64,000 nucleotides of DNA, from assembly GCA_025093985.1 (NCBI GenBank), contig JACAAK010000003.1:4030001-4094000 (forward strand), read 5' to 3'. Each line of letters opens with the position of its first letter. Positions within the stretch are counted from its first letter, which is position 1. Source of the stretch: Calvatia gigantea (taxonomy: Eukaryota; Basidiomycota; Agaricomycetes; Agaricales; Lycoperdaceae). Below are positions 1-11,560 of this stretch, one piece after another. The notes below the pieces were generated by a model. It saw only the letters and a list, made by a program, of their open reading frames with translations. It did no database searches and had not been told where the DNA came from. Both the position numbers and the translations under genes were made by a program.

Positions 1-968
1 CAAACAGACTCGGTAAAACCGAAGGTCAAGTAACCGACGCCAGCCATGAGGACAAGGATAATGCTAACAAGGCCCATCTTCTCTCGCCAGGCGCGTTGCT
101 GCTCCGGACTGCGGAGACCTGGTGGGAGAAAATCGACATATTTAGGGAGTGCGTCATCCAAGGATCAAGGAGGATAAAACATACCACACTGTCGCATGAG
201 GAAGGGCGGAATCCAAACAGTGATGCAGTAACAGTAGAGCATCCAGGGGCCACTTGGACCAGGGCCTTTCCAACAGCCTCTTTTTTTCTCTGGAGGAGGG
301 GGAGGAGGTTGGCCAGCACCACTTGTAATAGATTGTGCACGCTTCCGGCGAATCGTGCCGCGTTTGAAAAGAGCTAGCCCAGACTCGTGGACATCCTCTT
401 CACGACCTAGTAAAGACCGACCCCGTCTGAGGGTATCTCGCTGTGGAAAGTTTCCTGTAGCTAATCATCATAAGGTGCATATACGTAGCGAAAAAAGATC
501 AACAACAGAAGTCTATAAAAAAAAAAAGGGTGAAGGGTAAACGCACTAGAAGGCATGACTTCAACCCGGCCTCCCCCCTCTTGCTCAAGCTGAGCGACAT
601 GAGTACGATAGTGCCATTGTCGATGGCCAGGTTCAATTTTTTCACGGTCTGGACGAACAAGACTCTTTTTCCTGCCCACACGAGAGGGGTCAACATAGTC
701 GGAGGCTTCTGGATCTCCCGCATAGGAAAGGTGCGGTTGATAAGCAGAGGGCATTGTACGCTGACGGCTGGCATCGAGAGTAGAGCTGACGGTCTCCACG
801 TTCCATATTCTGGAAGGATACACCTGCACGGCTATCTGGATGTGCGAGGGGGGGACGGGAAGTGGTTTGTTGTTGGGAGGTGGGATCATGGTAGGGAGCC
901 GCAGTGGATCGTGGGTTCTGTTGGAGAGACTGTGGTCTGGCCGCGCGAGGGGGACGCTGGCCGTCCAT
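1..968 (-). CDS. Chitin synthase (class IV-type), N-terminal part, truncated by window edge
   Basis: Chitin synthases are plasma-membrane enzymes that polymerise UDP-GlcNAc into chitin. The minus-strand start at 966-968 gives MDGQRPPRAARP, a Pro/Gln-rich disordered N-terminus. Downstream exons read GDPEASDYVDPSRVGRKKSL, then VRPDREKIEPGHRQWHYR, then a basic patch (LFKRGTIRRKR), then a hydrophobic segment around PWMLYCYCITVWIPPFLMRQ and finally SPEQQRAWREKMGLVSII followed by LMAGVGYLTFGFTESVC at the left edge. This order of a basic patch, a membrane segment, an EQQRAWREKMGL-type motif and a second membrane segment is the conserved N-terminus of the Chs3/class IV group. The glycosyltransferase domain (QxxRW) lies outside the window. 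At least three introns are needed (about 780-850, about 425-530, about 112-177); the first boundary is uncertain. Confidence 0.85.
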
Positions 969-2693
969 GATTAAGGGAATATGGGAATGGATGGTATACA
1001 AGGAAAGAAATAAGAGAGCGGACAGACCACTACAACACAGCAGGTCCTCTCGCTCTTGGCTTTGGCTGACAGTAAGGGGAGAACAAGAGTAGGCAGTCAC
1101 AGCGCCCGCATAACTGTCACCCTCCCCGTCACACACGCACACCTCGTTGCTTCCACTCTTCCCGGCCCTCCTCCTGTGAGGAGGCTCAAAAAATTAAATT
1201 CCACGCACCCTACACTCTTCATCGATTCATCTGACGCTCCAACACTTTCGGTCCTGGGTTTGGGGTGGAGAAGCCTTATTCCAAATGAGATCAGCTACGA
1301 GTGGATAGACTGTGACCATCATCCACCAAATACGTTCACCAGCACTAGCTATCACTAGCTATCATAGACCATCATTCACCCACATGCACCCCCTCCCAGT
1401 GTGACCATCCTCCATATAGCTTGTACTATTCTCATGCTTCTTGGCAGTGCCTCCTCGCACGTTCCGTAAACGACCCGTCCACCATCCAGCTTTAGTCCTT
1501 ACCGATGTCCCGAACAGACAGCATCAGTCCGCATGAAGCTATGCACCGCTTACCTCTCTCCCGTTGGCGGGCCCTCGTTGGCCGTTTCTTTTTTTGAGCT
1601 CTTCGTTCCGCTTAGTCTGTTGCCATGCCTCCTTTCATCAAGATTACATTTCGCGTGCGTCATTACTGTGACGGTGATACTGACAACTGCATGACAAAAG
1701 TGGCGTATACTCTGGCTCCTCCTAAAATCTGAATCCTGCGTAGTCCCCTAACTTCACTACTAAACCCCTCCACAAATTGTCTGGCTCTCGTCGAACTTAA
1801 AAAGCCAAGAAATCAATCAATCAATCAATCAATGGGACCCCTCTCCTTGAGTCAAGTCAGCCTACTTCTCAAGTCCCTAACCTCCGGCCTTGCGAGGTTG
1901 TGAACGATTTGAGAATCGTAGCCAAGCACCCCTGATCTGACATGTTACACTAAGTTATGTAGGAGGAAAGATTTCTATCCACATTTAGCCCCACCAGAGT
2001 TTGCTGCTACGTGACGCTCCTAAGCTTAAGTTTGATCTCCGCGAACTTCACCAAGTAACAGTCTTCTCTGCGAAGGATCATCGTATTGTTTTTGCGACCC
2101 ACTGACCCCTATTTCCAACAAACAACCTTTGAAATTTGAAATTCCGAGATTATCCCATCTGCTGTCCAGCCGCTGAACCCTTGATGTACGACTGAGCCTG
2201 TCTACTCAAAGTCACACATACCCCCCGCCCTCTAATCAACGTTAAGGATGTGCGCTGAGTGCTTGACACTCTATGATAGCTGACTCCGGTATACCGGCAG
2301 TCAGAACAGCGAGCGCAAAGCGCTGCAAATGTTTCTCCCAACATTCTAAAATCAGTAATCGATCTTATCTTATCATTCCCACAAGCCTGCAGTCTTGCCG
2401 GTGCCGAGCGGCGAGAACATAAGGTTACTCAGCAGCTCTCTCATCTTGACACATCGGCCACAAAAGTATTACACATGCACCGACGGGTCGACCCAAAAAT
2501 GTCGTACACACGGACCACACCCGCTCGCTTCCCCCGAGCTCTTTATTTATATTTCCGAATATTCGTCGTGATCACCAACAGCTGATCCATCAAGCTACCC
2601 CGAAGTTGCCACTACTCGGCGTCGCCCCCTTGTACTTCGAACCACAATTCTTCCACTTGGCCCTCCTCCCCATCCTGACTTAGTTTGTGAACT
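969..2693. other. Divergent intergenic region, no gene seen
   Basis: About 1.7 kb between the start codons of the chitin synthase (minus) and the Sec14-like gene (plus), so it holds both promoters. It has pyrimidine-rich tracts and a short AATC microsatellite at about 1811-1832. The reading frames are short and resemble no family. Confidence 0.5.
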
Positions 2694-4352
2694 ATGACTG
2701 TTACGCACGAAGTTCTGACAAAGCCTGCACCTGGAACTGCCATTAACCCAGTGCACAAGTACACCGACACTCAGCAAGCGCAAATTGACTCCCTGAGAGA
2801 AGTACATTCACCCTCCCGCATACTCAGTGCCAGCTTACTCACTTGAAGCTAGTACGCATATAGTCTCCTTCTCCCAGACACGGATCCCTATCACCCATGG
2901 GAACTTCGTTGGCTTCAAAAGCCAGATACAATCCCTCGCTATATGCGGGCTGCGAAATGGAACCTCGCTGACGGACAGAAGCGTATCAAAGCTACTTTAG
3001 AATGGCGAAGAGACTTCAAGCCTGACCTCATTTCTCCAAGTGAAGTCAAAATCGAGAGCGAGACCGGCAAGATGTACGCTATATTCAGTATCATGCTCTA
3101 TAACTTCGCGTTCTAATGATAGCACACACACTCTCTCTCAGCATTATCACCGGTTTTGATATAGACGGTCGCCCTATCATCTACATGCGTCCAGGGCGTG
3201 AAAATACAGAAACGAGCCCTCGCCAACTAAGGCATCTCGTCTGGTGTCTGTGAGTACCCGTTTTTACTACAACTTCTACTCCCAGTTGCTCCCACGTCCC
3301 CGCCGCCAAGAATATATTCCGTGTTCGATCACTGACACTGATGTCCCACAATGACAGCGAACGTGCCAAAGACTTGATGCCACCTGGCCAAGAATCTCTT
3401 GCCATTGTTATCGACTACAAAACTACTACCCTGCGCACGAACCCTTCCATCTCCCAAGGCCTCAAGGCAAGCACTTTTTACCCAACAACAACTGATTCCG
3501 CGAAGCTAAACGTAATACAAGGTTCTTAATATCCTCCAACAACATTATGTTGAAACCCTTGGTCGAGCAATGATAGTTAACCTCCCACGTCTCTTAAGCT
3601 TCTTCTACAAAGGCATCTCCCCATTCTTGGATCCGGTAACGCGAGACAAGGTAACGTGAAGTTTCCACCTTCCTACACGTTGGAATAATTCTTACTCACA
3701 CACTAACTCGTCTCCTCACTTCTCACCTCGCTTCTTCCACACACACACCCCAAACCTTCAATTGACCCGGAAAAATGAAATACTTCCACACGCTTCATAT
3801 ACACACACGCCTTCTGCACGCGTTACAGATGCGTTTCAATCCAGACCTTTCCGAACTAATCCCCGCGTCCCAACTCGATGCCGATTTTGGTGGGGACTAC
3901 CATTTCGAATTCGAACCTGATTCATACTGGGATCAAATCGTCACGTAAGTCCCCTTTGCCCATTAACGACACTGTTAACTTCCCTGACTGGATTTCCGTT
4001 GTCCAAACCCCAAATTTCAATTCACTTTTGCCACCGGCCCTGCACTCCGATTCTATCAAAACCCTCCCGATTATGATCGAAATCGACACCCTGCATTTTT
4101 ATAATACTGGCGGTGCGTTCGTCGCACAGTGCTTGCGGAATCGCAGAAGACGGTACCCGTGTATCAGAAACGGAACAAGCACCCTCAATTTCTTCGGGTT
4201 CCGACTCTGCTACGGCTGCCGCTTCATCTGGCGCTGAGACCCCAAATTCTGTTGACAGTTTGAAGAACGAGAAGATTGGAACGAAGACCGACGTTATTGT
4301 CGTAACCGATGGCGTAGAGCAGGTGGCGCCCCCATCTGTTGTGGTTTCTTGA
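2694..4352 (+). CDS. Sec14-like phosphatidylinositol/lipid transfer protein (CRAL-TRIO domain)
   Basis: A cytosolic lipid-exchange protein of the Sec14 superfamily, which moves phosphatidylinositol or another lipid between membranes. The start gives MTVTHEVLTKPAPGTAINP. The CRAL-TRIO N part contains WLQKPDTIPRYMRAAKWN and TLEWRRDFKPDLISP. The lipid-binding domain follows across short exons: IITGFDIDGRPIIYMRPGRE, LAIVIDYKTTTL, HYVETLGRAMIVNLPRL, FYKGISPFLDPVTRDK, and FNPDLSELIPASQLDADFGG followed by DYHFEFEPDSYWDQIV. The last exon is an acidic Ser-rich tail ending at the TGA 4350-4352. There are about six introns; one (about 3655-3830) is longer than the rest. The DADFGGDYHFEF region resembles the Pdr16/Sfh3 type, but the subfamily is an inference. 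Confidence 0.85.
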
Positions 4353-4833
4353 GCCGTGCTTTTGAGGTCCACAGCATTTTACACTCCCGGATTCGGATTA
4401 GATCTTAATGACCAGCATGAACCTTGTAGTATCTATCTTTATGAGCATTTTTTGATGATACCCCCTTGAATTTGAGACCGCAGTTAGTGTGAAGGTGATG
4501 CCTCAAGGCCTCACTTAGTGCACGAATTAGACCAACAATAAGACTGGCATCCTTCTGCAAGGAGAGGTACCCATACTCTAGGGCCAAGAAAAGGCAGGGT
4601 CCTAGTTTCATTAGAACGTTAACGACATTAACGTTGATGGTGTCGCTGTGTTTTTTGATTTATACGCAAACATGAAAGCGTCTTTGGAGAATTTGCCGCA
4701 ATAATGGAATAAGGTGACCGGATACCGAAAATGGAATATACGGAAAGAGCAATTGATTTAATGATCAATACCAAAACGCCACCTCTACTCTGAACCACAA
4801 ACAGTCCCCGCCACAGGGAAAATAATTAGTATA
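4353..4833. other. Intergenic, no gene seen
   Basis: A 480-bp gap holding the 3' end of the Sec14-like gene and the promoter of LTO1. Reading frames are short and look non-coding. Confidence 0.4.
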
Positions 4834-5493
4834 ATGGCTGAAGACTTTGACTTGGAATCCCTGGCCCATGTGGAGCAAACGTCTGCTATCGTTCTCACTT
4901 CTAGCGTTGTCTTTGTTTCCTCAATTATATCCTTCTGTCTAGTTTCTATGAGACTGGTTACAAAGATGGATACGCTCACGGCCGCATACACGGTCTCATT
5001 GAAGGACGAGCCCTAGGACGCGAAAAAGGATACGAGATGTGGGAGGAACTAGGATTCTATGAAGGTTTTGCATCGACTTGGAAAACGTTCCTCTTGCAAC
5101 ACGGCACAAACGACGACGAGTATGTTGTACCTTCGTCGCGTAATTGACACCCCAGAATCTGATATACCAAATTGCTGCAGGCGCCTTCTCAGCAATATTA
5201 ACCGACTGGTAGAGCTGATACACCAATTTCCCAAGATCAACCCATCGTCAACCGATGCATCCTCTACAGTTGATATATCGCAGCTCCTCAGTCGCATTCG
5301 ATCCCGATATAAAGTCCTGTGCTCTTCGCTTGGCGTACGACCAACTCTGAGGGCTGGGAGCTCAGCTCAGAGTGCGTCGGCCTATGATGCAGCGGCAGAG
5401 ACCACTGAGGGTGGGCAAGAATCTCGGCCCAGGGTTTGGCCGATCTTGTCCCAACTTAGTCCTTCAGTCACAAACCAGGACCTTAGTTATTGA
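4834..5493 (+). CDS. LTO1: LTO1 (ORAOV1 homologue), deca-GX3 protein
   Basis: LTO1 pairs with Yae1 as an adaptor that delivers Fe-S clusters to the ABC protein Rli1/ABCE1 for ribosome function. Three exons (4834-4880, 4943-5119, 5181-5493) give 178 residues starting MAEDFDLESLAHVEQT. Exon 2 encodes the diagnostic deca-GX3 motif: Gly recurs every fourth residue in GYKDGYAHGRIHGLIEGRAL and continues GREKGYEMWEELGFYEG. The C-terminal helix LSNINRLVELIHQFPKINPS, then SQLLSRIRSRYKVLCSSLGV, matches the LTO1 C-terminal region. The last 45 residues are low complexity and their exact end is less certain. Both introns are clean GT-AG and restore the frame, so the model is firm. Confidence 0.88.
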
Positions 5494-6665
5494 TGCAAAG
5501 TTAGGCCTTGTACTGCAAAATATTGCGGACAGCAACTCGGTAAGTAATCTCGTCCACTAATGGGTGATGGGTCGCAATTCTCATCCAACATAAGTATGGT
5601 TTACTGGTTCTCGCAATCCGCTATGTCTCCGTCGTGGTAAGTTTCAGTATTTCATCTATAAATCAAACACATTCAGGTAGTTCATCACCTTTCGAAGACC
5701 TGCCAATACACTAGCACGGCCCCAGGTGAACCCAAGGACAGCAAGGCCACCGAGGCTGAGTAGAAGTGGTGGATTCACAACCAAGGACATACCACTGTGT
5801 CATCTGCCAAGCATTGCGAGCTTCTCTGATTCTGCGGTTTCTAATATGTATGTACGTACAGTAGGGTATAAGTATCTCTCATAGGAGAGCCAATAAAAGA
5901 AAGAGTCAGGACGTATGCCAAGAAGAACATCAGTGAGTGGGTTATCCAAGTCATCCCTGGAGGGAAAAGGATCAAAGTCCGTGATGAACCGAAAAGTTCT
6001 AGTGTACAATTGGGAGAGAGAATTGTGAAGGTGTAGTGAGACGTAAGCAAAAGAGGGGGCAGATGAGTTTTGCGATTCAAAATGGATTTAACTACTTGAA
6101 ATGAGTGTCGGTGTTCGGGAAATCAAAACAAAAAGAAAGAAGACGGCATTAACGCATAAAGGAGAAGTGTCAAGTGGGACGGGATGAAAATACTGAAGAG
6201 GATATCATCCAGAACGTAGTGGGTGTCATGGTGCCGGAGGAATCTCAGGAGTATCTATAATTTGCAAATAGCTTTGCGGGTATAACCTGGCGGCCAGATC
6301 TTTGGGAGGGAGGGGAAGACTCGGGGGGTGAAATGGTGATGTGATGTGTATGATGCACCCCTAACGCTAAGGGGGCGCCTAGGGTCATTATGAACCGGTG
6401 CTGCCAGCATCGTGCCATTGTGTCTGTCATGGACAAGGAGCAACCATCGAAAAGAAAGGGGGGGGACTGATGCGGGTTCAAGGCGAACAAGGGGGATGAA
6501 AAAAGGGGGTGGGAATGCAGGACAGTTGAATGAAAACACGGGAGAACAAAATAAATTAACGAAGCAAAAAGGACGACAGAGTAACGAAGATGGAGAAGGA
6601 GCCCTTGCATGACAGACAGACGATGACAGAATTCAAGACAGCATCAACGGGTGACGGGGGAAGAT
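5494..6665. other. Convergent intergenic region; possible 44-residue membrane ORF
   Basis: About 1.2 kb between the 3' ends of LTO1 (plus) and the Ser/Pro-rich gene (minus). The only suggestive piece is a minus-strand frame at 5656-5790 beginning MSLVVNPPLLLSLGGLAVLG, with one hydrophobic segment and a basic C-terminal half. A second hydrophobic frame lies upstream on the same strand (about 5841-5962). They could be exons of a very small membrane protein, but no family is recognised. Confidence 0.2.
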
Positions 6666-9600
6666 TTATCGGTCTGCTTTCCAACTCGATGGTGGTGGCG
6701 CCTTCCTCAAAGCGTTTCGTGGGGAGGCCGGCTGGCTAGCAGTCCTCCCTCTTCCCTTGGAAGCAGCCGCCGTTGAGCCCCCATTTTGGTTTGGTGGGAT
6801 TGGTGGCATCGGTGGATAGTACCCGGAATCCTTCATCACACCCGAGCTCCTATTGCCACCCATACCAGGCCTCATTCGATCAGTAGGCCCAAACGATTCC
6901 CCGTAAGAGCTCCTTGCTGAACTCCAGTTCCCTCCACCCATACCTCCACCAGGAGCACCGCCATACTCACTCCTAGAACTACTGATCCCGCCTCTTCCTC
7001 CGTACACTGATGGCGAAATCATAGACCCAGTCGACCAAGTATTCCCCATTCCACCCATACCAATCATTCCATATGGCGAAGGACCCATCACAACTGACGC
7101 ACTCGATGTAGGTCCACCGTATACGCTGCCTCCCATAACCGAATTCCTGTCCCACTCATCTGCGGCAGCTGCCATCGCCTGCTGAGCAACAGCAATCTGA
7201 TAAGCCTGTTTGGCGTACATCATAGCTTGCTGGTGAGCTACAAAGAGATTGGGATCTGGCGGTGGAGGAACCATAAACTGATGCGGCGAGAGTAACTGGG
7301 AGTTTCTTTGTTGCGGCCACATAGGCATGTTACCACCCCATGCAGTGGGAGCGCCAGGCGGACCAGCAAACGGTACTTGGAGAGTATTGCCCATGGACAT
7401 CATCGGATTCACAGCCGACAATCTTGCATTCAGTGCTTGGTTAATCGGGAGATCATCTTCATCATCATCCGATACGACAGGTCCAGGACCATTGATAACA
7501 TTACCAAGCTATGGTACCAAGAAATTAACGCGGATATCACAGCAAGTGCGAGAAGAACAGACCTCAATGGCAGCCTTAGCTTCGCTCCTCCTCCTCTCGC
7601 GTCTTCTGGCCTCCGGGTCATCTGAAAGCAGGTCCTTACTCTTCCTCCCGCCCAACCCAGCACCGAGCACTCCCTCATCTTTGATATCATCGTCGAAACT
7701 CACGCTCCTCCTCTTCACATGTCTCCCACCACTCTTCGTACTCGCAGTCCCAAGTCCGCTAACGCCACTACTCCATTCTTCTTTCTTCTTCCCTCCTGAA
7801 TCCGTTGTCCTTGACGAGGAACCACCACCGACACCGATATCACTTCCATCCCTCGGTGTCAGAGGAGCACGTCCGGTACTTGAGCCTCCAGTGGAGCTAG
7901 CTGGGCTGTCCCTTCGTATTGCGAAGGGCTTCACTGGCATCGCGGGAACAGGGGCTGGGATCTTGTTTTGACTCTGACTCGGTAGCATGGGGACCATAGT
8001 CGAACTCCTGGGTCTCGAAGTTGGGCTATTCATAGAAGGGGATCCTGCTGCAATATCGGTCTTCAGAGCCCCAATATTTCTCAGAGCATTTGCCCTATCC
8101 GTGTTTGCTGAATTCGACACGGGACTGGCGACGGTACTGGAATTAGGGGTGCTGAAACTTGTGCTACTTGTGCTCGAGTTGGTGTAGCCGACAGACGGAG
8201 CCGCGCTCGAGCCGCCCCTTGTGTTTATTTTCGCAAACGACGAAGTGGACACTCCAAAGGTAGAAGATGACGATGACTGGGAGGAAGGCATAAGGGTGCT
8301 ACTTCTCGGTCGCGTCAAGGAATTCGGACTGGGTGGAGATAATATATCTGCGACTGTCGAACTCCTCCCACGACCTGCGCCGGATCCCGCGCTCGTGCTT
8401 TGGTTCGTATCCATGCTATCGACGCTTTGAGGTTTCTGTAAAGGCGGTCTAGACATGACGCTAAACGAGGGTTGTGGAGTACGTTGCTTGATAGGGTATA
8501 GGCGCAATCCTGTCCTTCTCCGGACTAGGCTCACGCCGCAACTCCGGCTCCTTGTCCTTCCTGACCTCCGGTTCATCATAACGATCCGAATCGGAGTCTG
8601 ACGATTTGTCCTCTGACTCCCCCGATTCGCCCATCTGGGAGATCAACCGAAGGATGCTATCGTCCAGATCCTGAATCAAATCTGCGTCTGGTGGACTGGG
8701 TTTCGAGCTCCTTATTAGAGGAAGAACAGGCTTCGGGGTCCCAACCGCACGTCGGGGTGGCGAACCAGGCCGGGCGGGCGTCGACCGCTGCGAAGTCGGC
8801 TGAGGTGGTGGACTCAACGACCGCTTCTTCATTCCCTCATCCATACTCTCCTTCTCCTTGCCCTTGCCATTTAATTTGGCCAACTTGGCCAGCCTCTCTG
8901 TCAACATATCCCTCTTAGACTCTGGGGTATGTTCCTTCTCGACCTTTTGCGGTGGTAATGGTGACGCATTTGCGAGTTTATTATCCAGACTGAAATACGC
9001 TTCGACCTCTTTAGGCGGTGACGTAGGCGGCGAGAAGTGCATGAAAGCAGGTGGAGATTTACTCGTTATACCGGCGTCGGCAGGAGGTAAAGGGAAACCG
9101 ACAGATGTTGGACTTTCAACAAGAACAGGCTGTTTTCTGCCAGTTCCCTGACCAGCTAACAAACCGCCTTTAGTGAAGCCCTCGTCGTTACTACTCCTGT
9201 GTGCTCCAACAAGAGGTTTCTTCGACGTAAGCTCGCTAATATCGATGAGAGGTTTGCTCGTTGCACGGCCGGGAGGCCCACGAGTGCCATTGGTTCGTAA
9301 GCTGGTGTTTGAAGCAGAAGACATAGCACTACCAGGACGACGCGGTGGAACGAGAGAAGCAAGGGGAGCATTGTCGTCATCTGAATCTGAATCAGAGGTA
9401 TCTGTGTCAACGGGCTTTTGAATTGGTCGTGAAGGATTGGAGTGCGTTGATGAATCGCGAACATGTCTGGTTGCCTGTTTTACTGCAGTTAGAAGATCTA
9501 TGGATACGAATTTAGCGAGCTGATCGCTAAGATGGATGATCCGAAAATACCTTGGCTGTGACTTGCATTCGCACTAGCCAGGATGCTGGCGCGCTTAGCA

Positions 9601-10991
9601 GCCGCAGTGGGTGCAAGTGCGCTAGTAGAAGCGCTGGCCCTCGGTCTTGATCCATGATTTCCCGTGCCCGACTGGGAATTGGGCGGAGCTTCTCCAGGTG
9701 AAATCTGTGTATCTGCCACATAATCGCTTTGCCTGACACTTGAGTCCACCTGACCATGACCATGATGGGATCGAGTTGTCGCGAAGCTCGGAGGTTGTGT
9801 TGCCGGGGAACCCCCTCCCCCATGTCCCACTTCCGATTTGGCCTGTCGTTTCCCAAGCAAAGGTCGTGTCCTCTGTGTGATAGTTTCGTCTCTATGAATA
9901 CCGCGGCTTCCTTCGGCATCATCATCAGACTCTTCCTCTGAAGAGGTGGTCGATTCGTCGGATTCCGACGTGTATCCGAAAGCCATACTGGTAGACCGCC
10001 TCCTCTGGTCCCCGTTAGATAAATTAGGTGAAGAGCGGGCGGCAGGTGAGGGGCGTGGACTTGCTCTCCCACGCTGACCGTCTTGTGGAAGTGTAGGTGG
10101 CACGAGGGACGGAGAAGGTGATCGGAATGATGGGACAGGGGAACCAGCAGCGCTCCGACGAGCTTGGGCTTCGCGAAATGCCGCCACAGAAATACGTTGC
10201 GAAGGATCCGAGTTGACACTTGCACCACGCGGACGTGCCGGGGGTACGATGAGAGGGGAATCTGGAGATGATGGTCGTACGTGTCTAAAGGATTTCAAAT
10301 TGAAGGACGAATCGGCATCTGGGTGTGGAGGGGAATCGAGGTTCATAGGTGTTTTGGGCTCAGAAGGAAGTTTTGGTGATCCAGTTGATTTCGCCCAATT
10401 GAACAGAGATGGTCGCTTTTCTTTGGCTGGTACAGGTGGCGGTGAGACCTGAATCGGAGAGTAGGAGCGGACAGGTTCAGTGGGCAAAGAGCGAGTTGAA
10501 AGCGCGCTATTGGGATCGGCATAGGCTGCAAAAATGGCAGATTTTGAAGGTGGTGGACGGAGATGCCGCACGGAGGAATCACTATCCGAAGCTATGCTTA
10601 ACCGTTCCGTATAGGAAGGGCGGGGAGGAGCCATAAAGTTTGCACTCGGTGAAGTGCTAACCGAGTGGGAGGAATCCGACACGGGAGGCTTCGACTTTTT
10701 CCGACCAAAGGGAAGGCGCAGCTTGCTTGATGATGCACTGGGATTTACATGAGCAAAAGAGGGATAAACATGATTCGTGCTGTTGTGAGCAGCATCAGGA
10801 TGGAGATAGTTCTGGCCATTAGGGCTGGATGGTATAGACTTGTCTGTGGTCACATAGGAATTAGTCGGAGAGGGTACACCGGAATCTTGTTCGGAGGTGG
10901 TGACACTAGCATTTCCTGGAGATGCGCCGTTATTGATGCTGCGCGCATATGACTTGTTTTTCTTGCCAAAAATCCCACCAAGCAACGGCAT
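6666..10991 (-). CDS. Large disordered Ser/Pro-rich protein, unknown function
   Basis: One long minus-strand gene starting MPLLGGIFGKKNKSYARS at 10991. Exon 1 (about 10991-9550) is Ser/Pro-rich with short basic patches. An intron of about 55 nt joins SHSQ to DLLTAVKQATRHVRDSS. Exon 2 continues Ser/Pro-rich with a Lys/Glu helix (RDMLTERLAKLAKLNGKG) and an acidic DSDSDRYDE region. Exon 3 holds further Ser-rich sequence and the basic SEAKAAIE segment. A clean intron (about 7510-7564) joins it to LGNVINGPGPVVSDDDEDD. The C-terminus is Met/Gly/Gln-rich: NLFVAHQQAMMYAKQAYQIA, then repeated Gly-Met runs, ending PPPSSWKADR. The frame changes near 8480-8580 and needs either a poorly supported intron or a one-base frameshift. 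No catalytic domain is visible. Its composition suggests a scaffold or cell-polarity protein, but that is only inference. Confidence 0.7.
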
Positions 10992-11560
10992 CGAGGAGGT
11001 TGAACGCGGTCAGAGAAACTCCACCTTTTATGAAAGGGACACAACGACGAGGTGAAGTCTAGGCGAAAGCGAGCAGAAATGCCGGCTGTGACAGAACAGT
11101 AGAGAACGACGGAGGAGAAGTGAAAGAAAGAAGAACAAGGAGAAGAAAAGGCGGAAGTGACGGGACGGTTGAGGAGAGAGGTGACACCAGCCAGAGGGAT
11201 GGCTTGGGCTTGGCTTCAGCGGGCACGTGTTCGTTCCCCGAACACTTCGTTCTTTCCGTGTATCCTTGTTGTTTATTGACCCCAAACATCCCCCACAACC
11301 CTATTCTGACAGCCTACATACTCTAATACTGTCTGATGTACTGTACCTACAGGCTACCTGTCTTTTAAACCTTGGGGTGATGTGTTGCCTTGTGGCAACT
11401 GGTCTAAAAACGGAGGCCTTAACTCTCACGGAGAACTCCCATGCTCGTATTCTTGATTAGATACAAACCTGCGCCACCAGATCGTGGAGAGACTTAGATG
11501 ACGCATAGATAATACTCCCAAAATATGCATACACATCCAGAGTTCTCAATCTTTTAAACC
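10992..11560. other. Divergent promoter region
   Basis: About 570 bp between the start of the Ser/Pro-rich gene (minus) and the CorA-like gene (plus). It is purine-rich on the plus strand near 11090-11170. Both genes must be driven from here. No gene is seen in it. Confidence 0.5.

Noticed and set aside
1811..1832. AATC repeats as a CRISPR-like or regulatory array
   Set aside because: A plain microsatellite with no spacers.
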